Assembly: GCA_001002285.1 (NCBI GenBank) | Contig: LCLX01000005.1 | Span: 1 to 50,493 of the forward strand | Direction of reading: 5' to 3' | Length of the DNA: 50,493 nt | From: Microgenomates group bacterium GW2011_GWC1_46_15 | GTDB taxonomy: Bacteria; Patescibacteria; Microgenomatia; UBA1400; UBA12028 | Shown: positions 1-9,168 of the stretch, piece by piece | How the letters are laid out: each line of letters starts with the position of its first letter | Numbering within the stretch: position 1 is the stretch's first letter | The notes under the pieces: model-generated | Database searches by the model: none | What the model was told of the DNA's origin: nothing | The model's input: the letters and a program-made list of their open reading frames with translations, nothing else | Made by a program: the position numbers and the translations under genes

Positions 1-1
1 C

Positions 2-99
2 TTGAAGGAATCTGAGTTCAGATGGAATTATCGGAAACAAATGTACAAAGTAATGCTTAAAAAGCTGAGAGAAAGTCCGCTTTAAGTTTACTAGCCCCT
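2..99. repeat. Left copy of 98-bp terminal inverted repeat
   Basis: Bases 2-99 are the exact reverse complement of 50396-50493 (position i pairs with 50495-i). Identity stops at base 100, where G faces A. The repeat holds the last two codons and stop of the methyltransferase at 91-660, and on the other side the tail of the small ORF at 50304. A perfect match that ends abruptly at both contig ends is what an assembly-graph branch looks like. A genuine duplicated segment in the genome would give the same picture. Confidence 0.97.
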
Positions 100-660
100 G
101 ACCAAATTACAACCAACAGCACGACTACGAGTAATTTTTGCATCTTTTGGTCCTTTGCCCTCCACGAAAACAACCCCCCCTGGAACAAGCAAGTGATCTA
201 ACTCAAAAGCGAGTTTATACATTGTCGTATCATCAATATGCAAAGCGCTCCTTGCGTAAAAAGCATCAACTGACTCGGGGATATCCGTAAGTGGAAAACA
301 TCCCCGACCTATATCCCATAAAATTGGAGTAACCATCTCGACTACCATCTGTTCTATTGCCAACTCCTTCATCTGCTCCAATGCTACATCAGAAAAATCG
401 ATAGCCAATACATTATGCCCAAGAGACGCCCAATACCGCGCATCTCGCCCGTTGGCAGAACCAACTTCCAGAATAGTCGACCCCTTTTTTAAATGTTGGG
501 AAAACTCTATAGCAGAATTATTAGGAGTAAATTTTAGGGACTCACTACCCTCTAGTGCCAAGCCACGCGTAGCATGCTGACGGTTCCATAACTGTCTCTG
601 GTCTGGTATTTCATGATTATATCTGGACATAAGGCGTAATTCTACACATTCACACGACAT
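91..660 (-). CDS. SAM-dependent methyltransferase, probably truncated at its C-terminus
   Basis: A 189-residue class I methyltransferase. The SAM-binding motif I (ILEVGSANGRD) lies near residues 63-73 and the acidic motif II (LAIDFS) near 85-90. There is a later LLVPGGVVFVEG strand typical of the Methyltransf_25/TehB-like fold. The substrate cannot be told from sequence. The first ATG is at 660; an internal ATG (MSRYNHEIP) is also possible. The last residues (R-G-stop) lie inside the terminal repeat, so the native C-terminal strands are probably missing and the stop may not be the real one. The gene is divergent from the glycosyltransferase at 737, with 76 bp between them. Confidence 0.75.
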   Translation of the reverse strand: MSCECVELRLMSRYNHEIPDQRQLWNRQHATRGLALEGSESLKFTPNNSAIEFSQHLKKGSTILEVGSANGRDARYWASLGHNVLAIDFSDVALEQMKELAIEQMVVEMVTPILWDIGRGCFPLTDIPESVDAFYARSALHIDDTTMYKLAFELDHLLVPGGVVFVEGKGPKDAKITRSRAVGCNLVRG

Positions 661-724
661 CAGTCAATAAGTTATAGGATATTATCTCCTACATCAATCA
701 AAGTGAAGATAGGTTTTGCCATGC

Positions 725-730
725 TACACT
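725..730 (+). promoter_or_regulatory. Extended -10 box for the GT-C gene
   Basis: TACACT preceded by TGC (TGn extension). It ends 6 nt before the ATG at 737, so transcription would begin at or next to the start codon. No Shine-Dalgarno is present. No good -35 is seen. Confidence 0.5.
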
Positions 731-736
731 TTATAT

Positions 737-2209
737 ATGAAAAAGTCTGGGTTACTCCTCAGCATCCTTCTTCTCGCCTTTCTCGTCCGCCTTGTTCTTC
801 TCAATCAATCTTTTTGGCTTGATGAAGCCGCGCAAGCACTAGAAAGTATTCGGCCGTTTTCACACCAACTGCAGATTAGGTATGACTTCCAACCACCGTT
901 ATACCATGTGTTCGTTCACTTCCTCACCAAAGTTTCTGTTAAAGAATGGTGGCTCCGTAGTCTTTCCCTGCTGGCGGGGGTGGGAACGGTGTATCTGACC
1001 TATTTGATTGGCATTGAAACAAGTGAAAATAAGAAAAAAGGTGTTGTCGTTGGGTTATTGGCAAGCCTATTTCTTTCACTTTCTGTCATCCATATTTTCT
1101 ATTCTCAGGAACTTCGGCCATACGCGCTGGCGGCGTGGTGGGGGACGCTTTCGTGGTATGTTTTGCTCAAGCGCAACCAAAACAAAACCACTCAATTAGT
1201 ATTTACGATATCTTCACTTGCAGGAATCTACACGATGTATGTGTATCCGTTCCTTTTATTTTCCCAGGCAGCATATGTGTTTTTTCACACGAAATCTTTA
1301 TGGAAACAGATGGTCCGCTCACTAGGAATCATCGCGCTTTTCTCGCTCCCCCTCGCGCCGCTTTTCTTCAACCAACTACACATTGGGACACAATTGAGAG
1401 TCCAACTCCCGGGGTGGGAACAGGTGGTAAGCCTGCCTCAATGGAAAGCACTCCCGCTTGTCGGGGTAAAGTTTTTGTCGGGATTGGATAAAGTATCGTT
1501 TTCTACTGTGCTTAGCAGTATCTATGCCATTGGGCCATTGATACTTGTGGGAGCACTAAGTATGTGGTTTTTCCTCAAGAAAAAAACGTCGACACCCATC
1601 GCACCATACCTCTACTGGTTCGGCGTTTCTATCCTCACGGCTTGGCTTGTTTCGTTTATTGTACCGGTCATTCAGCCCAAGCGCGTGTTATTTGCGCTCC
1701 CCGCAATGTACCTCTTGATCGCATATATGGCTATGGAGCTTCCCGTACGGTACAAAAAAACATTTATTGTACTTTTTATGATTCTGCAAGTTTGGATGAT
1801 CGGGTCATACTGGACCAAGCCAGCGAATCACCGCGAAGACTGGCGGGGTGCCGTAACAACGCTGCATGCACAGTTTCCCACCGACTCCACAATTATTGTA
1901 TTTGGTTCGTACGAGCCGTTTGCGCCGTGGATTTGGTATGAACGCACGGCACCCCTAAAGTTCCGCACGCTCCCGGTTGCTTCGGTTCGCAGCGTAACTC
2001 CTCAAGACGTCGAAAAAAACATGCCAACCGTTTTGCCCTATACACATGTGTTAGTGTTCGACTATCTCCGTGATCTCACCGATCCATCCCGCGGTATCGA
2101 GCGCTGGCTGGAAAGCCACGGATACAAAGGGGTGGCTTCTCTGGATACTACAAATATTGGGTTTATCCGGCAGTATGAAAAACAGCAGTTTCTCTCGAGT
2201 GGCCAATAG
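737..2209 (+). CDS. GT-C/GT39-like membrane glycosyltransferase
   Basis: A 490-residue polytopic membrane protein of the ArnT/PMT type (GT39 or Pfam PMT_2-like). It would transfer sugars from a lipid-phosphate donor on the outer face of the membrane. The first transmembrane segment (residues 4-20) is followed by the hallmark acidic motif FWLDEA near residue 27-32, then FQPPLYH, then about ten further hydrophobic helices and a soluble C-terminal domain. ATG 737 was chosen because the N-terminus then begins MKKSGLLLS and because a -10 box lies 6 nt upstream. An upstream TTG at 716 is in frame but unlikely. It is the first gene of the polysaccharide locus. Acceptor and donor are unknown. Confidence 0.8.
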   Translation: MKKSGLLLSILLLAFLVRLVLLNQSFWLDEAAQALESIRPFSHQLQIRYDFQPPLYHVFVHFLTKVSVKEWWLRSLSLLAGVGTVYLTYLIGIETSENKKKGVVVGLLASLFLSLSVIHIFYSQELRPYALAAWWGTLSWYVLLKRNQNKTTQLVFTISSLAGIYTMYVYPFLLFSQAAYVFFHTKSLWKQMVRSLGIIALFSLPLAPLFFNQLHIGTQLRVQLPGWEQVVSLPQWKALPLVGVKFLSGLDKVSFSTVLSSIYAIGPLILVGALSMWFFLKKKTSTPIAPYLYWFGVSILTAWLVSFIVPVIQPKRVLFALPAMYLLIAYMAMELPVRYKKTFIVLFMILQVWMIGSYWTKPANHREDWRGAVTTLHAQFPTDSTIIVFGSYEPFAPWIWYERTAPLKFRTLPVASVRSVTPQDVEKNMPTVLPYTHVLVFDYLRDLTDPSRGIERWLESHGYKGVASLDTTNIGFIRQYEKQQFLSSGQ

Positions 2210-2251
2210 CACGAAAGTACCTGTTCTCAAGACAAACGTGGCTCAATCCGC

Positions 2252-2257
2252 TACAAT
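2252..2257 (+). promoter_or_regulatory. -10 box for GT4 gene, leaderless spacing
   Basis: TACAAT followed by 6 nt and then ATG at 2264. No Shine-Dalgarno is seen. The -35 is poor. Confidence 0.5.
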
Positions 2258-2263
2258 ACGTCT

Positions 2264-3367
2264 ATGCAGATGCGTGTTGGCATAGACATCAGCGCGATTC
2301 AGTACAACAGGGGGGTGTCGCGGTATACCTCCAATCTGGTGCGCGCGCTTTATGAGCACAAACATGATGTGGCACTCAAACTCTTTGGCGCCTCGTTCCG
2401 CCAGCGCGCGGTCCTTCAAACATTTGCAAAAAAAACCTGTCCAACCGCGCTTTCCCGTATTCTCCCGCACCCTGCTCGTATCATGGATATCGTGTGGAAT
2501 CAGTTTCATGTGTTTTCTCCAGAGCGCCTCCTTGGTAAAATGGACGTGTTTCACTCTTGGGAAGTTCAGCCGCCACTTCAGCACGCGGCGCTGGTAAGTA
2601 CGATTCATGACTTGGCGATGCTCCGTTTCCCTAAAACGACCGATCCAACCGTTCTTGCCATGAACGAGCGCTCATGGAAATATCTCAAAAAAGAAGCCAA
2701 GGCGGTTATCGCGGTTTCTGAAGTAACAAAAAAGGACATTATTGAACTTTTACAGATTGATCCATCAAAAGTTTTTGTCGTACATGAAGCATTGACCGAA
2801 GAATCACAACAAAAAGTTTCGGTTGAACGGAAAAAAGAACTTCTCGCATTTTTTGGTCTTATAAAACCATACTTTCTCTTTGTCGGCACGATTGAACCAC
2901 GTAAAAACCTCAAGCGATTGATCCAGGCTTGGCAGCCAATGAAAAAGGAGTACGACCTTGTGATTGCGGGTGCCGCGGGATGGGAAAACATTACACAGGA
3001 AGATGGTTTGCGCATTGTTGGCACCGTCACCAACGAAGAGTTGGTCGCGCTCTACGCAGGCGCGGAACTTCTCGCGTATCCATCGCTCTACGAAGGATTT
3101 GGTTTGCCGATCCTTGACGCGTTTTACCACGGGATTCCGGTTGTAACTTCGAATGTTTCAAGCATGCCAGAGCTTGCGGGTGATGCTGCGGTGCTGGTGA
3201 ATCCGCACGAAGTTGAGAGCATCACGATTGGCCTCAAACGCGCGTTGGAGAAAAAGAGTTACTTTACAGAAAAGGGAAAACAACGGCTTCAACAATTTTC
3301 TTGGGAAAAAGCGGCGAAACAAACCATTGAGGTGTACAGAAAGGCAAGCGATGCGCATAGGAATTAA
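2264..3367 (+). CDS. GT4 family glycosyltransferase
   Basis: A 367-residue GT-B fold retaining glycosyltransferase. The N-terminus (MRVGIDISA, then RGVSRYTSNLV) is typical of the WbaZ/mannosyltransferase-like GT4 subgroup. The C-terminal Rossmann half has FVGTIEPRKNL (nucleotide-sugar domain start) and YEGFGLPILDAF, the E-x7-E region, here with Asp as second acidic residue. It is cytosolic or membrane-associated and adds a sugar to a lipid-linked glycan. The start at 2264 fits the -10 box; the next Met, two codons on, is equally natural. It overlaps the next gene by 17 nt, suggesting one operon. The sugar specificity cannot be assigned. Confidence 0.9.
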   Translation: MQMRVGIDISAIQYNRGVSRYTSNLVRALYEHKHDVALKLFGASFRQRAVLQTFAKKTCPTALSRILPHPARIMDIVWNQFHVFSPERLLGKMDVFHSWEVQPPLQHAALVSTIHDLAMLRFPKTTDPTVLAMNERSWKYLKKEAKAVIAVSEVTKKDIIELLQIDPSKVFVVHEALTEESQQKVSVERKKELLAFFGLIKPYFLFVGTIEPRKNLKRLIQAWQPMKKEYDLVIAGAAGWENITQEDGLRIVGTVTNEELVALYAGAELLAYPSLYEGFGLPILDAFYHGIPVVTSNVSSMPELAGDAAVLVNPHEVESITIGLKRALEKKSYFTEKGKQRLQQFSWEKAAKQTIEVYRKASDAHRN

Positions 3368-4493
3368 CGCCTACGAGGCAAATGTTGCCAACCGTGTTGG
3401 AAGCAACGAGTTTGCGTACCAAGTACTCATTCACCTCGAGAAGCTTTTGCGCGATGATGACGTTATTATCTACTTGCCATCACCCCCTTTGCAGGATATG
3501 CCGAAATCAAGAAAAGGATGGATGTACGCCGTTATTCCACCAGCAGGTTTGTGGTCGGTATGGCGCCTGCCGCTCGCACTATTGAGGAAAAAATTATTTG
3601 GAAAATCGTTTGATGTATTTTTTTCGCTTGGCCATTACGCTCCGCTCATCTGCCCGTTCCCCAGCGTTATTTCGATTATGGACTTGGCGTATGAAAAGTT
3701 TCCGCAGTTTTTCAAGAAAAGCGATGTGATGAAACTGAAAGTATTCACCCGCGCGAGCGTTAAAAAAGCCGCGCACATGATCGCAATTTCTCAGCACACG
3801 AAACAGGACTTGGTCAAACTGTACGGCGTTTCGGCAAATCATATTACGGTCGCGTATCCCGGAGTTGAAGAACACCAACTCGTTGGTTCATCTGTGCGCA
3901 TTTTGCAGGGATTAAAAGTGCGGGAGCCATACATTGTATACGTCGGCACGATTCAGCCACGGAAAAATATTGCCCGATTGGTGAAAGCGTTTGAGAAAGT
4001 GAAACAGAAAAAAAAGTATGCCGATCTTTCACTCGTGATTGCTGGCAAGGTAGGGTGGATGGCTGATGACGTGATGCACGCGATTCAACATAGTCTCGTC
4101 AAACATCACGTTAAGCTTCTTGGCTTTGTTACAGAGGAGCAAAAATTGACGTTGTACAAACATGCGGTAGCGGCGGTTCTTGTTGGATTGTATGAAGGAT
4201 TTGGCATTCCTCCACTGGAAGCGATGCTGGCAGGAACGGTGCCTCTCGTATCCAACACCGCGAGTTTACCAGAGGTAGTTGGCGGTACTGGTGTTCAAGT
4301 TGACCCGCTCAATAGTGACGACATTGCGCGAGGCATTGAAGAAGTTCTAGAATATACTACACGCCAACGCCAGGAAATGATCGCGCAGGGGAAAGTACAA
4401 GCAAGTCAATTTTCTTGGGAGAACACCGCGTTGCGCGTTGCACGAGTTTTACATGAAGTAGGGGCGCGCCAAATAGGAGGAAAAACAGCATGA
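3351..4493 (+). CDS. GT4 family glycosyltransferase
   Basis: A 380-residue GT-B glycosyltransferase, paralogous in layout to its upstream neighbour: MRIGINAYEAN start, YVGTIQPRKNI at the second domain, and YEGFGIPPLEAM carrying the E-x7-E signature. ATG 3351 lies inside the end of the preceding gene (17-nt overlap), so translation is probably coupled. An in-frame open stretch back to 3213 lies entirely within the previous gene and is not believed to be coding. Its product probably extends the same lipid-linked oligosaccharide. Donor sugar unknown. Confidence 0.9.
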   Translation: MRIGINAYEANVANRVGSNEFAYQVLIHLEKLLRDDDVIIYLPSPPLQDMPKSRKGWMYAVIPPAGLWSVWRLPLALLRKKLFGKSFDVFFSLGHYAPLICPFPSVISIMDLAYEKFPQFFKKSDVMKLKVFTRASVKKAAHMIAISQHTKQDLVKLYGVSANHITVAYPGVEEHQLVGSSVRILQGLKVREPYIVYVGTIQPRKNIARLVKAFEKVKQKKKYADLSLVIAGKVGWMADDVMHAIQHSLVKHHVKLLGFVTEEQKLTLYKHAVAAVLVGLYEGFGIPPLEAMLAGTVPLVSNTASLPEVVGGTGVQVDPLNSDDIARGIEEVLEYTTRQRQEMIAQGKVQASQFSWENTALRVARVLHEVGARQIGGKTA

Positions 4494-5095
4494 GTTCACC
4501 GTTTACAGATCGCATGGGCCGTCCACTATCCTGGAGTGAGGCCGTTCAAAAAATTGCAGTAAGGTTCTACAACTATTGGCTGGAACTTGTGACAGGTTTC
4601 CTCTGGTATATTGTTGGCGCTATGCCGTCCCACGTTGTCCGCCGGTTTTTCTACAGAATGTCGGGTGTCCAAATTGGCAAGGGCTCCACAATTCACATGT
4701 TCGCGCGGTTTTATGATCCCACACACGTGCGGATTGGTGAAGGAACACTCATTGGTGATCAAGTAGTGCTAGACGGTAGGGCGTCGTTAACCATTGGGAA
4801 TCACGTAGATGTTGGAACGGGCGTCATGTTTTTTAACGCGGAACACGATCTTCGCACCGATGATTTTCGCCCAATCGAAGAACCTATTGAGGTTGGCGAC
4901 TACGTGTTTATTGGTCCGCGCGCGATCATTCTTCCGGGAGTCAAAATTGGCAAAGGTGCAGTTGTTGCGGCAGGTGCGGTAGTGACAAAAGATGTGCTCG
5001 CAATGAGTATTGTTGGTGGTGTTCCTGCCAAAGAGATTGGAAAACGGTCTGGGGAACTCAAGTATCGGCTTGGGAGACCACGCCTTTTCCAATAG
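4490..5095 (+). CDS. Hexapeptide-repeat acyltransferase (WbbJ/CysE-like)
   Basis: A 201-residue protein with a left-handed parallel beta-helix. Repeated I/V-G-x-G turns run from about residue 60 to 175 (VQIGKGS, VRIGEGTLIGD, VKIGKGAVVAAGAVVTKDV). The active-site-like segment FFNAEHD matches the catalytic His region of the WbbJ/maltose O-acetyltransferase group. It probably acetylates a sugar of the surface polymer using acetyl-CoA. An AGGAGG at 4475-4480 precedes the ATG, which overlaps the upstream stop (ATGA), so it is translationally coupled. Confidence 0.87.
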   Translation: MSSPFTDRMGRPLSWSEAVQKIAVRFYNYWLELVTGFLWYIVGAMPSHVVRRFFYRMSGVQIGKGSTIHMFARFYDPTHVRIGEGTLIGDQVVLDGRASLTIGNHVDVGTGVMFFNAEHDLRTDDFRPIEEPIEVGDYVFIGPRAIILPGVKIGKGAVVAAGAVVTKDVLAMSIVGGVPAKEIGKRSGELKYRLGRPRLFQ

Positions 5096-5129
5096 TGTGT
5101 GTAATCCGCGTCCCGTAAAGAAAGTGAGC

Positions 5130-6041
5130 ATGCCTACAGAAGTTTCTATTATCATCGTGTCGTACAACACAAAAGCGCTCACAAAACAGGCAGTGGCGGC
5201 GGCGTACGCATCGTCCCAAACACATGGTCTTGAGGTGATTGTCGTAGATAACGGTTCCACTGATGGTTCTCAAGAGGCACTCAAAAAAGCCTTTCCCATG
5301 CTCGTGTTGATTCAGCAAAAAACCAACGGAGGATTTTCTCAGGCGAATAATCGTGGGGCGCAAGAAGCAAAAGGGAAGTATCTGTTCTTCTTAAACTCGG
5401 ATACAGAAATAGAACAGGGAGCTACCGATGTGTTGGTAAAAGAGCTTGAACGGTCAAGTAAAGTCGGCATCGTAAGTGGGATGTTGCTCAATGAAGATGG
5501 GTCGGTCCAACCTCAAGGAGGCGCGCTTCCGAATCTTCTCAATATTAAGGCGTGGATGATGTTTGTGGATGACTTTCCTTTGGTAAATAGGCTTTTTCTG
5601 CCATACCAGCAAAGCCGTTCTTCCTACTTTACCGCCAGGCACCAGATGGGGTGGATAGGCGGTACCGCGGTTATGATGCGTAAAACGGTATTTTCACAGA
5701 TCGGAGCGTGGGATGAGCATATCTTTCTGTACGGAGAGGATATTGAGCTCTGTTTACGCCTGCACAAGGCCGGATTTTTGTCTGTTTATACTCCGGAAGC
5801 AAAGATTGTCCACCTCAAGCACCAAAGCGCTGGAGCAGAGCGGGCGGCCAAGGGGGAGGTTGAAGGGCTTTTGTATATCTGGAAGAAGCACTTTCCCGCC
5901 TGGCAGTTACCTTTTCTCCGTCTGATTTTGCTCACCGGCGCATGGTTACGCATCCTTATTTTTGGTATACTGCTCGGTGATGACGAAAAAAAGCGCACCT
6001 ACACCGAGATTGCACGCTCTTTGGCAGTGGCTGGACGATAA
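5130..6041 (+). CDS. GT2 family glycosyltransferase (rhamnosyltransferase-like)
   Basis: A 303-residue inverting GT-A transferase. It begins VSIIIVSYNTK, followed by VVDNGSTDGS (nucleotide-binding Asp), then FFLNSDTEI (the DxD-like metal site) and the acceptor-side motif GWDEHIFLYGEDIELCLR. A hydrophobic C-terminal segment (LPFLRLILLTGAWLRILIFGILLG) may anchor it to the membrane. This is the WbbL/rhamnosyltransferase-like subgroup of GT2. ATG 5130 was chosen over the in-frame upstream opening at 5010, which overlaps the acetyltransferase. Its 3' end overlaps the next gene by about 60 nt. Confidence 0.9.
   Translation: MPTEVSIIIVSYNTKALTKQAVAAAYASSQTHGLEVIVVDNGSTDGSQEALKKAFPMLVLIQQKTNGGFSQANNRGAQEAKGKYLFFLNSDTEIEQGATDVLVKELERSSKVGIVSGMLLNEDGSVQPQGGALPNLLNIKAWMMFVDDFPLVNRLFLPYQQSRSSYFTARHQMGWIGGTAVMMRKTVFSQIGAWDEHIFLYGEDIELCLRLHKAGFLSVYTPEAKIVHLKHQSAGAERAAKGEVEGLLYIWKKHFPAWQLPFLRLILLTGAWLRILIFGILLGDDEKKRTYTEIARSLAVAGR
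5966..5971 (+). promoter_or_regulatory. Internal -10 box before the O-antigen ligase-like gene
   Basis: TATACT lies inside the 3' end of the GT2 gene, 8 nt before ATG 5980 (5 nt before GTG 5977). It matches the leaderless spacing seen elsewhere in the window. Confidence 0.4.
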
Positions 6042-7710
6042 AAAAGTTCTCTTTGCGCTTACCGCGTTTTTGTTTGCGCTTATTCCTCTCTACCCAAAAC
6101 TTCCGCTTGCAGACCTCATTACGGGCTATATTGTCCGCCTCCGACTTGAGGACTTAATTATTGGCATAGCGGGTGTTGTCTGGCTTATTCAGCTCATTCG
6201 GAGAAAAATCAGCCTCAAAACGCCACTTACCATCATCATTACGCTGTATCTTTTGGTGGGACTCGCATCGTCTTACTCGGCGGTGTTTGTGCTTTATACG
6301 GTTCCGGTTCCAATCAACATGAAGCCATCTATCATCAAAATGATCACAACACAAAGTTTGCCGCTCGAGTTGTTCCATGTCGCAAAACTTCTTTTGCATT
6401 ACTTCCGCCGCGTCGAGTATTTTGCGCTCTTTTTTATTGCGTATGCCGCGATAAAAGAAAAGCAGCAGGTTAAAAAATTGATCGCAATTTTTTCGATTTC
6501 TGCACTTCTTGTCGCGGTGTATGGGTTTGGACAGAAGTACTTGTATTGGCCGGTGTACTCGACAATGAATAGGGAGTTTAGCAAGGGCCTTCGGTTGTAT
6601 CTTACGGAACACGCGCGTGTACAATCTACGTTTGGCGGACACTACGACTTTGCTGCGTATCTGGTGATGGCGCTTCCGCTGGTTCTTTCCCTTTTCTTTT
6701 ACTTTAAGAATAGAAACACAAAAATACTGTTGGCGGTTACATATCTCTTGAGTTTGTGGGGGTTGATGATGACCTCTTCCCGGTCCTCATTTCTTGCCTA
6801 TGTTGCGGCAATTACAATCGTGCTTGTATTGTTCGCGTTTCGCAAGGGACTTATTTGGTTTTTGACTCGAGCAGCGGTGGTGTATGGATGCACCGCGGTG
6901 TTCTTTTATATGTTCGGCGACTTAAGTCAGCGGTTTAGCCAAATTTTTACCGGTAGCGGAGCGCTCGACACATTTCAGACGACGGTTGAAGAAATCAAAA
7001 CAAAGGCACAACAGCCGTTTGTTGAGCCGCCAAAAGATGGTATTTCTATTGATGATGTAGCAAAAGCGGCCGCGGAAGCGGAGAAAATAGCTGCAAAAAA
7101 ACCGGTTATTGACCAAAGCGACACGCAACCAACCCCAGTTGAACCACTTCCCCCGGATGTGTTTGTTGATGTTCCCGCAGAAGTGATAACGACGACTTCT
7201 CCAACGGGCAAAGAGGTAACGGTGGAAATTCCGCGCGTGTTTTCTGAAAACGCGCACCGCCTTGGCCTTTCCGCGGCGATCCGTTTGGATACGTTGTGGC
7301 CATTCGCGATCCGTGGCTTCCTCCGCAACCCGTGGCTCGGGTCGGGTTACTCAACGCTCACGAAGTACACAAATCTTGAGTTTACGGAAGCAGAGTCCAC
7401 AGACAACGATTTTCTCCGCACGCTTGGGGAAACGGGGGCGCTTGGGTTTATCACGTTCTACGGAGTCATGGTTGTCGCGCTTGTTTCAACATGGAGAGCG
7501 GTGTGGAAAACGGATGACGCGTATCTGTCTGTTCTCGCCATTGCGTTTACCGCGGCAACGGTTGGTCTGCTGATTAACGCGGTCTACATTGACGTATTTA
7601 TCTCTTCAAAAGTGATCCAAGTGTACTGGATCTTTACTGCCCTTGTCCTTGCGTACGCGAAGCTTTCGGTCCGTCCGGAGCAAAAGGCGGTAAGCAAGGC
7701 AAAAGCTTGA
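5980..7710 (+). CDS. O-antigen ligase/polymerase-like membrane protein (Wzy_C family)
   Basis: A 576-residue polytopic protein with about ten or more transmembrane helices. The periplasmic-loop signature of the O-antigen ligase superfamily lies near its C-terminal half (HRLGLSAAIRLDTL, NPWLGSGYSTL, ESTDNDFLRTLGETGALG). It would polymerise or ligate undecaprenyl-linked glycans outside the membrane. Unusually, about 90 residues (roughly 336-427) rich in Ala, Pro, Lys and acidic residues sit between helices, just ahead of the conserved loop. ATG 5980 or GTG 5977 can serve as start. It overlaps the GT2 gene. Polymerase versus ligase cannot be decided from sequence. Confidence 0.85.
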   Translation: MTKKSAPTPRLHALWQWLDDKKVLFALTAFLFALIPLYPKLPLADLITGYIVRLRLEDLIIGIAGVVWLIQLIRRKISLKTPLTIIITLYLLVGLASSYSAVFVLYTVPVPINMKPSIIKMITTQSLPLELFHVAKLLLHYFRRVEYFALFFIAYAAIKEKQQVKKLIAIFSISALLVAVYGFGQKYLYWPVYSTMNREFSKGLRLYLTEHARVQSTFGGHYDFAAYLVMALPLVLSLFFYFKNRNTKILLAVTYLLSLWGLMMTSSRSSFLAYVAAITIVLVLFAFRKGLIWFLTRAAVVYGCTAVFFYMFGDLSQRFSQIFTGSGALDTFQTTVEEIKTKAQQPFVEPPKDGISIDDVAKAAAEAEKIAAKKPVIDQSDTQPTPVEPLPPDVFVDVPAEVITTTSPTGKEVTVEIPRVFSENAHRLGLSAAIRLDTLWPFAIRGFLRNPWLGSGYSTLTKYTNLEFTEAESTDNDFLRTLGETGALGFITFYGVMVVALVSTWRAVWKTDDAYLSVLAIAFTAATVGLLINAVYIDVFISSKVIQVYWIFTALVLAYAKLSVRPEQKAVSKAKA

Positions 7711-7713
7711 GGT

Positions 7714-9156
7714 ATGAAACACCACTCTTTCGTCGCAGAGTTTGTTATTGTAAGTATTCTTCTTGTCCTCACGCTCTTCCCGCGCCTGTACCGCATCACA
7801 TATCCATTAACCGATTGGCATTCATGGCGGCAGGCGGACACCGCTTCGGTTACGCGCGAGTTTGTCAAACATGGCATTGATCTTTTGCATCCAACGTTCC
7901 AGGATTTATCGAACATCCAGTCAAACATGGAAAACCCGCAGGGGTACCGGATGGTGGAGTTTCCGCTGTTAAACGCGGGAACGGCACTCTTAATAAGCAC
8001 ATTTCATCTTGAAAAAAACGAAGTGATTGTAGGGCGATCGGTTTCTATTTTCTTTTCACTTATTACTGCACTGTGTATTTACGTGATTGGCCGCAATCTG
8101 ACAAACAAACGAGTTGGTGTTCTTGCTACACTTCTTTTTGCATTTCTCCCGTACTCTGTCTACTATGGGCGGACCATTTTGCCCGATGTTCCCATGCTTT
8201 CGTTCGCGATGGTGGCGTTTGTATTCCATATGGTATGGCTGCGGAGTAAAAACCATGGGCGGATATGGTATCTCCTTTCTTTGGTGAGTTTTGCTGTTGC
8301 ACTACTGTTAAAACCATTTGTTCTTGTGTTTGCGTTGGTGTTTGCCGCGCTTGCCGTTCAAGAAAAAGGGAAGAAAGCGTTGGTCTTGCCGGGCATGTAT
8401 CTTTTCCCACTTCTTGCCCTGGCGCCGTTTGTGCTGTGGCGGCAGTGGATGACGCAGTATCCCGCAGGTATTCCAGGGTCATCTTGGTTGTTTAACGAAA
8501 CGGACCTCCGGTTTACCGGCGCGTTCTGGCATTGGCTGTTCGAGGTACGTGTATCTTCACTCATCTTAGGTATTGGACTGATTGTTCCGTGTGTGATGGG
8601 GTTGGTGAGAAAAGGAAAAGATTGGCTTGTATACACTGCTTGGGCCATCGCGATGTTTACGTATCTTTCCATTGTGGCTGGCGGAAACATCCGGCACGAC
8701 TACTACCAAATTATGCTGATTCCATTCTTGGTATTAACCGTCGCGCGTGGCATGGATACATTGCTGCGTTTACCCAGTACGTTTGTACACCCACTGGCAG
8801 TAAAAGCGAGTTTGGTTCTTTTGACAGCATTCTCGATCTTTGTTTCGTGGTACGTTGTTCGCGGATACTTTAACGTGAATAAGTGGGAGCTTACAGAAGC
8901 GGGCCAAGCCATTGACCGTTTAACTCCGCCAGACGCAAAAGTAATCGCTCCGTATGGAGCAGATACCGCGTTTTTATTCCAAACAAACCGCACAGGGTGG
9001 CCGGTGGACGGGGAAATTGAAAAACGCATTACGCAGGGCGCGACATACTACTCGAGTATTACGTATGATGATGAAACAAACGCAATGATGAAAACGTACC
9101 AGGTTATAGAAAAAACACCAAGATACGTGATTGTGAAGCTACAAAAACACCTGTAG
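7714..9156 (+). CDS. GT-C/GT39-like membrane glycosyltransferase
   Basis: A 480-residue membrane protein of the dolichyl/undecaprenyl-phosphate-mannose transferase type. After an N-terminal transmembrane segment comes WHSWRQADTASVTREF, the expected position of the catalytic acidic residue in the first extracytoplasmic loop. Many hydrophobic helices follow, then a short soluble tail. It starts 3 nt after the preceding stop with GAGG just upstream of ATG 7714. It is the second GT-C enzyme in the locus, so at least two sugars are probably added outside the membrane. Confidence 0.8.
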   Translation: MKHHSFVAEFVIVSILLVLTLFPRLYRITYPLTDWHSWRQADTASVTREFVKHGIDLLHPTFQDLSNIQSNMENPQGYRMVEFPLLNAGTALLISTFHLEKNEVIVGRSVSIFFSLITALCIYVIGRNLTNKRVGVLATLLFAFLPYSVYYGRTILPDVPMLSFAMVAFVFHMVWLRSKNHGRIWYLLSLVSFAVALLLKPFVLVFALVFAALAVQEKGKKALVLPGMYLFPLLALAPFVLWRQWMTQYPAGIPGSSWLFNETDLRFTGAFWHWLFEVRVSSLILGIGLIVPCVMGLVRKGKDWLVYTAWAIAMFTYLSIVAGGNIRHDYYQIMLIPFLVLTVARGMDTLLRLPSTFVHPLAVKASLVLLTAFSIFVSWYVVRGYFNVNKWELTEAGQAIDRLTPPDAKVIAPYGADTAFLFQTNRTGWPVDGEIEKRITQGATYYSSITYDDETNAMMKTYQVIEKTPRYVIVKLQKHL

Positions 9157-9168
9157 TAGAGGATCTCT

